DNA from: Planctomycetota bacterium
GTDB lineage: Bacteria > Planctomycetota > Planctomycetia > Pirellulales > Pirellulaceae
Assembly: GCA_029979005.1 (NCBI GenBank)
Contig: JAPOIJ010000042.1
Coordinates: 1-32,231 of the forward strand
Direction of reading: 5' to 3'
Length of the DNA: 32,231 nt
Shown here: piece after piece, positions 1 to 8,004 of the stretch
How the letters are laid out: every line of letters starts with the position of its first letter
How positions within the stretch are numbered: position 1 is the first letter of the stretch
Made by a program: the position numbers and the translations under genes
Notes under the pieces: model-generated
Database searches by the model: none
What the model was told of the DNA's origin: nothing
Seen by the model: only the letters and a program-made list of their open reading frames with translations

Positions 1-1
1 A

Positions 2-205
2 ACCCGCTTGGATGATTGCAAATCAGCCCACCCTTGTTGGAAAATATTCTGGGATGGTTTTGAAATTCATGGGAAAGTTTTGCGAATTGAACAAGTGACT
101 TGTAAACTTGGAGTTTCGTATCGCCCGTTGACTGAACGCGGTGACACCACAGAGCGGTTGCGAGAATCCGAGAAGGCCGTGGAGTTATTTTTTTGCAAAC
201 CCTGA
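2..205 (+). CDS. 3' end of a truncated gene, unidentified
   Basis: The reading frame is open from the left edge of the window to a TGA at 203-205, so this looks like the C-terminal part of a gene that begins upstream. A TTG at 8 could act as a start, but nothing supports it. About 67 residues are visible. The segment around KLGVSYRPLTE followed by DTTERLRES loosely resembles the C-terminal end of NAD-dependent epimerase/dehydratase (dihydroflavonol-reductase-like) proteins, where a LGY-x-P-R-P-L motif precedes a final helix. The residues before it do not fit that family well, so the assignment is weak. The stop lies 12 bases before the ATG of the next gene on the same strand, which suggests co-transcription. 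It could also be a chance open frame. Confidence 0.35.
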   Translation, partial: TRLDDCKSAHPCWKIFWDGFEIHGKVLRIEQVTCKLGVSYRPLTERGDTTERLRESEKAVELFFCKP

Positions 206-217
206 TGAGCTTTGAAA

Positions 218-1147
218 ATGAATTTGAGACTATGTGCTGTGGTGGGAACCGTTTTTGTTTTGTTGTCTGGTAGTAACTTCCTGTCTGCTCAGGATCGACC
301 ATCGATTGAGATTTGGCCAACGGGACTTCCGGCAGGATCGGTTATCTTGCCTCCCGCGAAAGTGAAGGCGCTGAAAGCAAAAGAGAAAGTTCATCCGCGC
401 GGCCATGTGCTTTATTGCGACACACCGACGCTAACTGTGTATCCTGCTGATCCCAAAATAGCGACTGGCTGTGGTGTCGTTATTTGTCCTGGCGGTGCTT
501 ATCAAGTTTTGGCGTGGCAACACGAGGGTGTTCAATTGGCCGAGTGGTTTAATTCCATTGGTGTGACAGCGTTCATTCTTAAATATCGAGTGCCACGACG
601 GATACCAGACAAAATCCACTGGGAGCCAATGCAGGATGTACAGCGGGCGATCCGTGTCGTGCGTCGGGATGCAGACAAATTTAAAATCGCCAACGATCGA
701 ATCGGAGTGCTTGGTTTTTCGGCAGGTGGTCACCTGACCGTTATGGCTGGTGTTCAATACGATACGCCATGCTACGAGCAGGTGGATGAAGCAGATTCTT
801 TAAGTGCGCGGCCGGATTTTATTTGTCCAATTTACGCGGCCTATCTTGGTGATGGGTATTCGGATGCTAAGCCTGAATTAGGTTCGCTGGTCAAAGTGAC
901 TGCTCAAACGCCTCCTGCTTTTATGGCGGTGACCTGGGATGATAAATTTCGGGGCGCTCAATCTGCGCTGTTGTTTGCAAAGCTAAAAGAGCACGGCGTT
1001 CCCGCGGAATTTCACGGGTATTCCAAAGGGGGACACGGTTACGGAATCCAAGAGTCTGAACTGCCTGTTTCAAAGTGGCATCATCAGCTCGCCAGTTGGT
1101 TAAAAGTTTCTGGCTTTCTCGATCCGGAAACGATAGCCTTGAAGTGA
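218..1147 (+). CDS. Secreted alpha/beta-hydrolase (esterase, acetyl-xylan-esterase-like)
   Basis: A serine hydrolase of the alpha/beta fold, about 309 residues, probably removing acyl groups from carbohydrates outside the cytoplasm (inferred from the family and from the sulfatase next door). A hydrophobic N-terminus ending near SAQ looks like a signal peptide. The oxyanion-hole strand CPGGAY lies near residue 92, the nucleophile elbow GFSAGG has its Ser at about 168, an Asp lies in TWDD near 241-242, and the catalytic His in GGHGYG is at about 273, so the triad is complete. The ATG at 218 is preferred because it leads directly into the signal peptide; an in-frame TTG lies at 212. The gene is followed after 24 bases by the EF-hand peptidase gene. 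The exact substrate cannot be read from the sequence. Confidence 0.85.
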   Translation: MNLRLCAVVGTVFVLLSGSNFLSAQDRPSIEIWPTGLPAGSVILPPAKVKALKAKEKVHPRGHVLYCDTPTLTVYPADPKIATGCGVVICPGGAYQVLAWQHEGVQLAEWFNSIGVTAFILKYRVPRRIPDKIHWEPMQDVQRAIRVVRRDADKFKIANDRIGVLGFSAGGHLTVMAGVQYDTPCYEQVDEADSLSARPDFICPIYAAYLGDGYSDAKPELGSLVKVTAQTPPAFMAVTWDDKFRGAQSALLFAKLKEHGVPAEFHGYSKGGHGYGIQESELPVSKWHHQLASWLKVSGFLDPETIALK

Positions 1148-1171
1148 CAACGCTTCTTTTGAAAGTTAATA

Positions 1172-2683
1172 ATGAGAATATTTGTGATTGGTTTGGTCGC
1201 TTTTGTAGCGGCAGGTTCGGCTTGCGATGCTCAACAATCGATTCCGCATGTCGACGAGCTGATGAAGCAATACGATCTTGATCAGAACGGTCTACTTGCT
1301 GCGTCAGAGGTTGCAGGTAGTCGTTACGCCCGGCAGTACAATCGCTGGGATACTGATAGTGACGGTGCGGTTTCGAAAGAAGATGTGATTCAATTTCGAG
1401 CAAAATTTGGAATTGCAGCCGATGGTAGTCGCATGAGTAAGCCATCGAGTTTGCCAAGACCAGTATCACCTCAAAGTCTTAAGATCCCCAGCATCGATTC
1501 ACTGCTCCGCGTGGACCGAGATCATCCACCGACACGACAGTTGAGTTCGAATTCCGAATATATTCTTCGGACGAAATCTCACGAGATCGCCGGTGAGGCC
1601 TACGTGGTACTCACCGATCACACGGATTCCAATTACCTTGATTCGCTGAAACAGTTGGCTGATCATCACGGGGGGGATTTAATACAGGTGGAAGATCTTG
1701 CCCGGGTGGGTGAATCGGAGTCTGAGCTAGAGCGTTTGCGAGAGGAGTTGCGGCGGCGAAAAGTGAAATGGGTAGCGATCGCTCCTCGTTTGGAGACATT
1801 TCGAGAAAACACCGTTTTAGGGGCATGGGAATTATTGAGTTCTCTCGATTCGGATGTTGAACTCGATTGCCAGCCCGGTTTTCTTGTGGCATCAGACTTT
1901 CCCGCATTTAAGAATTTGATTGACCAATCCATCCACTACTCATCGGTTCGCTCGAAAGACTTGCGGCCGTTTGCGATTAGCCAAGTTCAGAATTCAACGG
2001 AAACCCGATCGCTTCAAAAATCAGCAATGTTGAAATCCCATTTTAAAGAATCTGGAATTGCAGTTCCGATTGTTGCGATTTATGGTGCTCAGGCAGATGC
2101 AGCTCCAAGATTGCCAGGAGAGCAAGTCTGGAATCTAAAAGTTGAATCCAGGAAAAAATTTATTCAAACAATGCCCCCTGACGCTACAAAATCGTTACGA
2201 GATTCCAACCTTGTGGTCATGCATGGGCACGGAATTCCCGGCATGTCTTGCAGCCTCGATGTAGACGGTCTACCCACAGATATGTCGGGAAAAATCCTTC
2301 TATCGGGATCGTGCTTTTCGGCGTCGCCGGTAACGTCAGACCTGCCAGCGATGCGTCAGGCTCCGGGAGGTTACGAAGTTCAACAGCGAGATGCGTTTAT
2401 TTTGCGTGCCATTGATAATGGTGCGGTCGTTGCGTTTGGCCACCAACGGTTGAGCAGTGGCTTTCCGCATTTGTATCCTGTATTAGAGTCATGGGTGGCA
2501 GGACAAACCGTCGGTGCTGGTTACCAGCAACTAATCAATGCACTCATTGAGTTAGGTGATTTTAAACCGGGTAAATTCTTGATTCAGAAGGATCAAATAA
2601 ACAATAAACGGCTACCGCAAAACCGTCTTTTGTATGTGGTGATTGGTGACCCTGCTCTACAGCCAATTCAGCAAACGAACTAA
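1172..2683 (+). CDS. Secreted EF-hand protein with gingipain/caspase-like (clan CD, C25-like) peptidase domain
   Basis: A predicted exported protein of 503 residues. An N-terminal signal peptide (residues 1-20) is followed by two adjacent EF-hand loops: D35-x-D37-x-N39-G with E46, and D60-x-D62-x-D64-G with D71. After a Pro/Ser-rich linker (85-125), a alpha/beta region begins near 140 (EAYVVLTD). It carries a clan-CD-like dyad: VVMHGHG with His351/His353, then a hydrophobic strand ending in SGSC with Cys381. The C-terminus has YVVIGDPAL (488-496), like the GDP-x-L end of the gingipain (C25) fold. The likely role is calcium-dependent proteolysis at the cell surface or in the periplasm; this is inference. 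The divergent sequence means an inactive homologue is possible. It lies between the esterase and sulfatase genes in one run of + strand genes. Confidence 0.65.
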   Translation: MRIFVIGLVAFVAAGSACDAQQSIPHVDELMKQYDLDQNGLLAASEVAGSRYARQYNRWDTDSDGAVSKEDVIQFRAKFGIAADGSRMSKPSSLPRPVSPQSLKIPSIDSLLRVDRDHPPTRQLSSNSEYILRTKSHEIAGEAYVVLTDHTDSNYLDSLKQLADHHGGDLIQVEDLARVGESESELERLREELRRRKVKWVAIAPRLETFRENTVLGAWELLSSLDSDVELDCQPGFLVASDFPAFKNLIDQSIHYSSVRSKDLRPFAISQVQNSTETRSLQKSAMLKSHFKESGIAVPIVAIYGAQADAAPRLPGEQVWNLKVESRKKFIQTMPPDATKSLRDSNLVVMHGHGIPGMSCSLDVDGLPTDMSGKILLSGSCFSASPVTSDLPAMRQAPGGYEVQQRDAFILRAIDNGAVVAFGHQRLSSGFPHLYPVLESWVAGQTVGAGYQQLINALIELGDFKPGKFLIQKDQINNKRLPQNRLLYVVIGDPALQPIQQTN

Positions 2684-2727
2684 CGGGTTGATTTTAAACA
2701 AACACTCAAAACACGAGTAACGCGAAT

Positions 2728-4530
2728 ATGTATTTTCAGATTTTCTCTTTGTCTTTTCTTTTTTCGTTCGCTGCGGGGATCTTCAGCCTACCATCTGTTG
2801 GTATGGCAGACTCAGAGGTGAATCTTGAGGATCGACCCAATGTGATTGTTTTCCTTTCGGATGATCAGGGTTACGGTGATTTCAGCTACACTGGAAATCG
2901 AGACTTGGCCACGCCCAACATTGACGGACTGGCACGTGATGGCGCATTTGTTGAGCAGTTTTTTGTCTGTCCAGTCTGTTCTCCTACACGGGCAGAATTT
3001 CTCACCGGCCGATATCATCCTCGCGGGGGTGTTTTTTCAACGGGAGCCGGTGGCGAACGACTGGATCTTGACGAATCGACGATCGCTCAGGCGTTCCAAG
3101 CGGCGGGGTACGCGACCGCAGCCTTTGGGAAATGGCACAACGGAATGCAGGCTCCTTATCATCCAAATTCTCGCGGATTCGACGAGTACTACGGATTCTG
3201 CAGTGGTCACTGGGGAAATTATTTTGATCCGGTTCTCGATCACAACGGACAAATCGTGCGAGGCAAGGGATTTATCATCGATGACTTTACGGATCATGCG
3301 ATTGACTTTATTGAGAACCATCAGAAGAAACCTTTTTTCATCTATCTTCCTTACAACACTCCGCATTCACCCATGCAGGTGCCTGATAAGTACTGGAATA
3401 AATTTAAAGAAAAGCAGCTAACTCAGATGCCAAATTCTGGAGCCGTCAAGAAAGGCAAAGGCATTGATCATGCTCGCGCGGCTTTAGCGATGTGTGAAAA
3501 TATTGATTACAACGTTGGCCGGGTTTTAGAGAAATTGGATGAGCTAAAATTAGCGGATAACACAATTGTTCTGTACTTTTGTGATAATGGTCCTAACGGC
3601 CCGCGTTACAACGCCGGCTTCAAAGGCAGAAAAGGATCCACCGACGAAGGCGGAGTCCGCACGCCTTTATTCGTTCGCTGGCCGGGAGTGATCCCTGCAG
3701 GCAACAAAGTAAATTTGGTAACCGGTGCGATTGATTTGTGGCCCACGTTAACTTCTCTTTGCCGGATTCCTCTCAATGAACAACAAGATCATCCATTAGA
3801 TGGGATTTCGTTTGATCTGGAATTGAAAGGAGCCAAGGTAAAACGAAGTCCGCGATATTTTTTTAATGCATGGAAAGGAAAGGTCAGTGTCAGAACACAA
3901 CAGTACCGGTTGGATAACAAAGGCGTGTTGTATGACATCATGCAAGACCCCGGTCAGCAAACACCCGTTACGGATCGTCCAAAAATAAAACAGGAGTTGC
4001 AGGCCGCAGTGGACAACTGGAAGTCGACAGTGCTGACCGAGTTAGTGGAAGAGCAGCGGGTGTTTCCGGTTGGGCATCCGAGTATGTCAGCAACCCAGTT
4101 GCCAGCGAGAGACGCAGAGGTCACCGGCGCGATTAAGCGATCCAATAAATTTCCTAATTGTTCTTATTTTGGTAACTGGGTGAGTCGAGAGGATACAATT
4201 TCGTGGCCGGTCGAGGTTATGAAATCTGGAAAGTTTCGTGCGGAAGTTTATTACTGCTTAGCGAAAGAAAATGTAGGCGTTGATTTGCAATTGTCGATGG
4301 GCGGTCATCAGATAAATAAAGTGGTCAATGAGGCAAACGACCCCCCTGCCCTCGGTGCTGAAAACGATCGATCAACTCGGGGCGAGTCACTGGTCAAGGA
4401 TTTCAAAGCTCTCGATATGGGAGTGATTGAGTTAGAACAAGGAGTCGGTCGCATTGAGTTACGGACTTTGGAGATGCCCGGTAAGGAATCGATCGAATTC
4501 CGTCTTCTTATGTTGACTCGAATCGAGTGA
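2728..4530 (+). CDS. Type I sulfatase (arylsulfatase family), secreted
   Basis: Hydrolyses sulfate esters, most likely on sulfated polysaccharides or glycans. The 600-residue product starts with a signal peptide ending near GMA (residue 27). Metal ligands Asp45/Asp46 lie in FLSDDQGYGD. The signature C84-S-P-T-R88 contains the Cys that is converted to formylglycine. GKWH near 130 supplies the Lys/His pair, and FCDNG plus GFKGRKGSTDEGG supply the remaining active-site residues. The catalytic part ends around residue 430. The last ~150 residues form an extra beta-rich region (NCSYFGNWVSRED onwards) that resembles the accessory domains seen on planctomycete sulfatases and may bind carbohydrate. 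No sulfatase-maturing enzyme is encoded in this window. The gene is 44 bases after the peptidase gene and 7 bases before the folate enzyme. Confidence 0.93.
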   Translation: MYFQIFSLSFLFSFAAGIFSLPSVGMADSEVNLEDRPNVIVFLSDDQGYGDFSYTGNRDLATPNIDGLARDGAFVEQFFVCPVCSPTRAEFLTGRYHPRGGVFSTGAGGERLDLDESTIAQAFQAAGYATAAFGKWHNGMQAPYHPNSRGFDEYYGFCSGHWGNYFDPVLDHNGQIVRGKGFIIDDFTDHAIDFIENHQKKPFFIYLPYNTPHSPMQVPDKYWNKFKEKQLTQMPNSGAVKKGKGIDHARAALAMCENIDYNVGRVLEKLDELKLADNTIVLYFCDNGPNGPRYNAGFKGRKGSTDEGGVRTPLFVRWPGVIPAGNKVNLVTGAIDLWPTLTSLCRIPLNEQQDHPLDGISFDLELKGAKVKRSPRYFFNAWKGKVSVRTQQYRLDNKGVLYDIMQDPGQQTPVTDRPKIKQELQAAVDNWKSTVLTELVEEQRVFPVGHPSMSATQLPARDAEVTGAIKRSNKFPNCSYFGNWVSREDTISWPVEVMKSGKFRAEVYYCLAKENVGVDLQLSMGGHQINKVVNEANDPPALGAENDRSTRGESLVKDFKALDMGVIELEQGVGRIELRTLEMPGKESIEFRLLMLTRIE

Positions 4531-4537
4531 TTTTAGA

Positions 4538-5152
4538 ATGGAGACCTCCCCACACCTTAAGGAACTTCGGAATTCAATACGTTTCGCTCGGAAATCGGTA
4601 GCCGATCCTCTGCGAAAGCAGTGGAATGAGCAAATTGCCGCTCACCTTTTTGAGACAAATGAATATCAAGCGTCCCATCGCATTGCCGGGTTTCTTGCGT
4701 TTGACGGCGAGGCTGATCCAAAATGCGTGATGAATCAAGCAATTGAAGATGGAAAACAGGTCTTCGTCCCCTTGATGCAAGGGAAGACTGAGCCATTGCT
4801 CTTCATCGAATGGTTCCCGGATATCCAGTTGAGGCTCAATCGATTTGGAATTGAAGAACCGGTGCCGTCTGAAAGCTCGATTGTGCCTGCTACGTCACTT
4901 GAGTTGGTCATTACTCCGCTGGTGGCATTTGACGCAGTGTGCAATCGAATTGGAGTTGGCGGAGGATTCTACGATCGAACGTTTGAGTTTCTGAACCCGG
5001 AAAATGAACATTTCAATCATTCCAGCGGCACTGCGATGATCGGCTTCGCATTCGAGTTACAAAAGCTAGATAGGATCCATGCCAAATCCTGGGACGTCGG
5101 TTTAGCAGGTGTGGCTACCGAGGCGGGGGTTTATCGTCCCCGCGTCGTTTGA
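4538..5152 (+). CDS. 5-formyltetrahydrofolate cyclo-ligase
   Basis: Cytosolic ATP-dependent enzyme that converts 5-formyl-THF to 5,10-methenyl-THF in one-carbon metabolism. The 204-residue length fits the family. Conserved features are an N-terminal Lys/Arg-rich helix (KELRNSIRFARK), the FGIEEP substrate-pocket motif near residue 103, and the hallmark TPLVAFD followed by RIGVGGGFYDR (about 127-147), where the family usually has GxGGGYYDR. The ATG is 7 bases after the sulfatase stop, so translation is probably coupled. A housekeeping folate gene at the end of a secreted-hydrolase run is odd and probably reflects chance operon building. A hairpin with a T-run follows at 5201-5231. Confidence 0.9.
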   Translation: METSPHLKELRNSIRFARKSVADPLRKQWNEQIAAHLFETNEYQASHRIAGFLAFDGEADPKCVMNQAIEDGKQVFVPLMQGKTEPLLFIEWFPDIQLRLNRFGIEEPVPSESSIVPATSLELVITPLVAFDAVCNRIGVGGGFYDRTFEFLNPENEHFNHSSGTAMIGFAFELQKLDRIHAKSWDVGLAGVATEAGVYRPRVV

Positions 5153-5200
5153 ATCGAGTGGCTAACTCGAATTGTCTTACGAGGGAGCGACCAAACTGTC

Positions 5201-5231
5201 CGTGCAATTACTAGCGAAATTGCTCGTTTTT
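5201..5231 (+). terminator. Rho-independent terminator after the cyclo-ligase gene
   Basis: Arms CGTGCAATT (5201-5209) and AATTGCTCG (5218-5226) pair with one T/T mismatch around an 8-base loop and are followed by five Ts (5227-5231). It lies 48 bases past the cyclo-ligase stop and touches the stop codon of the convergent gene, so it would end + strand transcription between the two units. Confidence 0.5.
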
Positions 5232-5631
5232 AATTGGGTTGAATTCGCTCGCCCAGTTTTCCTTGAATGTTCGAAGCTAGTTTTTGAATTTCTAGCAATA
5301 ACTGTTTTTCGGACTTGTTGCCGATCGAATATTTATCGAGCATTGAAGCCATCCAGTCCCCTTCTTCTACATCGACCTCGCCGGGTGAATTCATGTCAAA
5401 GATGATCAATCGAGAAATCGATGTAACAAAAAAGGCAGACCATTCAGGGCAGTTCTCATCGTTCTGATTGAGCGAATGATTGACTCTCAGCAATTGTTCC
5501 ACTTCGGTTTTATCAATCACCCAATCTTGGCGAACGAAATCTTCCAGATACTTTACCTGCTCGGCGTTAATGGAAGAGTTGTCAAAGATCTCTTTTAATA
5601 CGTCTCGAACGGGATGGTTCGCTGAACCCAT
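5230..5631 (-). CDS. Uncharacterised small acidic helical protein
   Basis: I do not recognise a named family with certainty. From the ATG at 5631 it encodes about 133 residues, mostly helical, acidic and soluble, with no signal peptide or membrane segment. It contains DWVIDKTEVEQLLRVN, then a conserved-looking NCPEWSAFFVTSI block, then EVDVEEGDWMASML and EKQLLLEIQ. The repeated pattern of D-x-x-I/V-x-x-x-E before a W or L helix resembles TerB-like or EF-hand-like helical proteins of unknown role. The 5631 start is chosen because AGGGA precedes it by 7 bases; an upstream in-frame ATG at 5685 has no ribosome binding site and would add 18 residues. It lies downstream of pdxA on the same strand with a 143-base gap. 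Confidence 0.6.
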   Translation of the reverse strand: MGSANHPVRDVLKEIFDNSSINAEQVKYLEDFVRQDWVIDKTEVEQLLRVNHSLNQNDENCPEWSAFFVTSISRLIIFDMNSPGEVDVEEGDWMASMLDKYSIGNKSEKQLLLEIQKLASNIQGKLGERIQPN

Positions 5632-5638
5632 GATTGGT

Positions 5639-5643
5639 TCCCT
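5639..5643 (-). promoter_or_regulatory. Ribosome binding site AGGGA deciding the start of the small acidic protein
   Basis: On the minus strand AGGGA lies 7 bases before the ATG at 5631, while the upstream ATG at 5685 has nothing comparable. This favours the shorter protein. Confidence 0.45.
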
Positions 5644-5774
5644 AAAAATTGCTAATGTTGGACTTAAAAATTCAGTTGTCACCATGTTAACACTTTACTC
5701 GCAAATTGTTGAGAAGGTAGTTTGAAAAGTCTTATGGTGATGTATTCGTTTCCGCCTCTGAATTATTGGTATTT

Positions 5775-6767
5775 TTAGTTTGATAATTTTACGGCGAGGT
5801 TTACTGCTGATATTAAGCTTGAAATATCGGCCTTTCCTTGCCAAGCGATATCGAGGGCGGTTCCATGGTCGACGCTGGTGCGAATGAGGGGAAGGCCAAG
5901 AGTAATATTGACACCCGTGTCAAAGTTTAAGGCCTTGAAGGGTATTAATCCCTGATCGTGATACATGCAGATGTAACCATCCGTCTCTTTGCGTTTCCAC
6001 GGGAGGAACGCGGTGTCTGGAGGAATAGGGCCGGCAATATGAACGCCTTCCTCAGTTGCGCGGGTAACTGCGGGAAGAATGATATTTTCTTCTTCGTTCG
6101 CCCCGAACAGACCCCCTTCGCCAGCGTGCGGATTTAGCCCCAACGCGATCAATTGTGGCCGGCGGCCGAGTATCCGCGCCAGCGCCTCGTCAGTCAGTGA
6201 AATTACCTCATGAATTCTGTCGGTGGTCATCAATTCTGGAACTTCATGATAGCCCACGTGAGTCGTTACGAGACTGCAGCTGAAAGTGGGGGCTGTCATC
6301 ATCATGCAGAAACGATCGGATCTTGCCCGGTCGGCAAATAGTTCGGTGTGGCCAGGGTACTCAATTCCCGCCATTCGCCAGGCCTCTTTGTGGATTGGCC
6401 CTGTGACGACTGCGTCCGTGTCTCCGGAAATTGCCGATGCAATGGCGGATTCGATAAATTGAAAAGAGGCTTTACCTGTGTGGGCACTGATTTGCCCGGC
6501 GACTAAGTCGGCTCCCACGTCACTGGCGAGGTCGATGAACGTTGCGGGAGCATCCGTTTGCTGACCAGCGAGCTTGCCCTGAACAACGGCGCATTCGGGA
6601 AAGCTAATCCCCATATGTGCTGCTGTTTTTTGGATGGCGGTTAGGTCGCCAAAAACAACGGGGTGGCATTCTCTAAGTACAGACGTTGTCGACAAGAGCT
6701 GTAGGCAAAGTTCTGGTCCAACGCCGGCAGGGTCGCCCATCGTGATCGCAATGCGGGGGGATTTCAA
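5775..6767 (-). CDS. pdxA: 4-hydroxythreonine-4-phosphate dehydrogenase PdxA
   Basis: NAD-dependent dehydrogenase that oxidises 4-phosphohydroxy-L-threonine in the DXP-dependent pathway to pyridoxal 5'-phosphate; acts in the cytosol as a dimer with a divalent metal in each active site. The 330-residue length fits the family. Visible motifs are ITMGDPAGVGPE at the N-terminus, PGHTELFADR (138-147), LNPHAGEGG (211-219), MYHDQGL (268-274) and the ending RTSVDHGTALDIAW. The three metal-binding His residues expected for the family match His170, His214 and His270. The start is a TTG: the frame upstream closes with a stop before any ATG. The gene diverges from the ABC importer genes. PdxA paralogues can also act in sugar-acid breakdown, so a catabolic role beside the importer cannot be excluded. 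Confidence 0.93.
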   Translation of the reverse strand: MKSPRIAITMGDPAGVGPELCLQLLSTTSVLRECHPVVFGDLTAIQKTAAHMGISFPECAVVQGKLAGQQTDAPATFIDLASDVGADLVAGQISAHTGKASFQFIESAIASAISGDTDAVVTGPIHKEAWRMAGIEYPGHTELFADRARSDRFCMMMTAPTFSCSLVTTHVGYHEVPELMTTDRIHEVISLTDEALARILGRRPQLIALGLNPHAGEGGLFGANEEENIILPAVTRATEEGVHIAGPIPPDTAFLPWKRKETDGYICMYHDQGLIPFKALNFDTGVNITLGLPLIRTSVDHGTALDIAWQGKADISSLISAVNLAVKLSN

Positions 6768-6822
6768 GGAAAAGTACTCTCTGTAGGGTGCGAGTCAAAA
6801 ACTGAATTTTGCAACAAACCAA

Positions 6823-6828
6823 ATTATA
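6823..6828 (-). promoter_or_regulatory. Possible -10 element for pdxA
   Basis: A perfect TATAAT on the minus strand lies about 55 bases before the pdxA start codon. No good -35 hexamer is found 16-18 bases upstream of it, so it is only a candidate. Confidence 0.3.
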
Positions 6829-6844
6829 CACGCAAATGTGACGA

Positions 6845-6866
6845 CGAAAGATCTTGCTTTCGAAAG
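6845..6866. promoter_or_regulatory. Operator-like overlapping inverted repeats between pdxA and the ABC importer
   Basis: CGAAAG (6845-6850) and CTTTCG (6857-6862) form an inverted repeat with a 6-base spacer, and the right arm overlaps the perfect 10-base palindrome CTTTCGAAAG (6857-6866). The site lies between the divergent starts, beside the candidate pdxA -10 and about 80 bases upstream of the importer gene, where a repressor could control both. No regulator gene is present nearby. Confidence 0.35.
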
Positions 6867-6943
6867 GATAAATTCAGTGATAGAATGAGCAAACGCGGAT
6901 TCGAAGTTAGCGTTCCATATTCCATCTTTTGTAAGACGTCATC

Positions 6944-7933
6944 ATGTCACGAAATTTGTTTTCATCGATTGTCACAGTAATTCTGTTGGTTGTTATTGGT
7001 TGTGGTTCCGGTGAGAAACCGGCAGCGTCCTATAACGGTAAACCGCTTAAGTTAGCCGTGATTCCCAAAGGCACAAGTCACGAATTTTGGAAGTCAGTCC
7101 ATTTTGGTGCGGAGAAGGCGGCAAAAGAACTTGGGAATGTCGAAATTGTTTGGCGTGGACCAGTGGTTGAAAGTGACACGGGGAGTCAGATAGAGGTAGT
7201 CAAAAATATGATCACGCTGGGAGTCGATGGAATTGTCTTAGCTCCAAACCAAAAAGGCGGACTCGTCGATGCTGTGGAAGAGTCGATTGATGAGAATATC
7301 CCGGTCGTGATTTTCGACAGCGGCCTTGATGAAGGGCCGGAAATTGCCGGTTACGTCGCCACAGATAACTTCAAAGGCGGTCAATTAGCAGCGGCTGAAA
7401 TGGCAAAGGCGATCAATGAAAAGGGAAATGTAATTCTGCTTCGTTACCTTGCCGGTAGTGAAAGTACGGAACAGCGGGAGAACGGTTTTTTGGAGGGTCT
7501 GAAAGAATTTCCAAAAATCAAAGTCGTTTCATCGGATCAGAGAGGTGGAGATAACGCGACTTCCTCCAAAGAAAAAGTGGATCAATTGTTGCAATTATTT
7601 GGTGATGATCTCGCCGGTATTTTCGCTGTTTGTGAGCCCAATGCAAACGGCACCCTCGAAGCCTTAAAGAATGCGGGGCTTGATGGCAAAGTAAAATTTA
7701 TTGCATTTGATCCCAGTGATGCGTTGATCGAAGGATTGAAGAACGGATCTTGCGCGGGAATCGTGCTGCAAGACCCGGTCGAAATGGGATACCGAAGTGT
7801 TCTGACACTCGTCGATCATATTCAGGGTAAGACGGCGGAGCCATTTACTTCGACCGGAGAGTATGTCGCAACGCCCGATAACATGGATGACAAACAGATT
7901 AAAGAACTGTTGACGCCTGCGATCTTTGAATAA
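6944..7933 (+). CDS. Sugar ABC transporter substrate-binding lipoprotein (RbsB-like)
   Basis: Captures a sugar or related small molecule outside the inner membrane and hands it to the permease encoded downstream. The N-terminus has a short hydrophobic segment ending in a lipobox, VVIGC with Cys20, so the mature protein should be lipid-anchored. The 329-residue body follows the periplasmic binding protein type I fold of the ribose-binding family: KLAVIPKGTSHEFWKSVHFG at the start, GVDGIVLAPNQ, IPVVIFDSGLD, GYVATDNFKGGQLAAAEMA, GIFAVCEPNANGTLEAL and KFIAFDPSDALIEGLKNG. The ligand cannot be read with confidence. The ATPase gene begins about 70 bases downstream and the permease follows, giving a complete importer. 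Divergent pdxA lies upstream. Confidence 0.93.
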   Translation: MSRNLFSSIVTVILLVVIGCGSGEKPAASYNGKPLKLAVIPKGTSHEFWKSVHFGAEKAAKELGNVEIVWRGPVVESDTGSQIEVVKNMITLGVDGIVLAPNQKGGLVDAVEESIDENIPVVIFDSGLDEGPEIAGYVATDNFKGGQLAAAEMAKAINEKGNVILLRYLAGSESTEQRENGFLEGLKEFPKIKVVSSDQRGGDNATSSKEKVDQLLQLFGDDLAGIFAVCEPNANGTLEALKNAGLDGKVKFIAFDPSDALIEGLKNGSCAGIVLQDPVEMGYRSVLTLVDHIQGKTAEPFTSTGEYVATPDNMDDKQIKELLTPAIFE

Positions 7934-8004
7934 ACGTTGGGACTGGGCTGGCGCATTTAACTGAATTGACTTTTGACATGATTGCACGCGAGAGGCAGGA
8001 CGCG

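Noticed and set aside
921-1469. 182-codon minus-strand open frame over the esterase/peptidase junction
   Set aside because: It runs antisense to two well-supported genes with clear active-site motifs.
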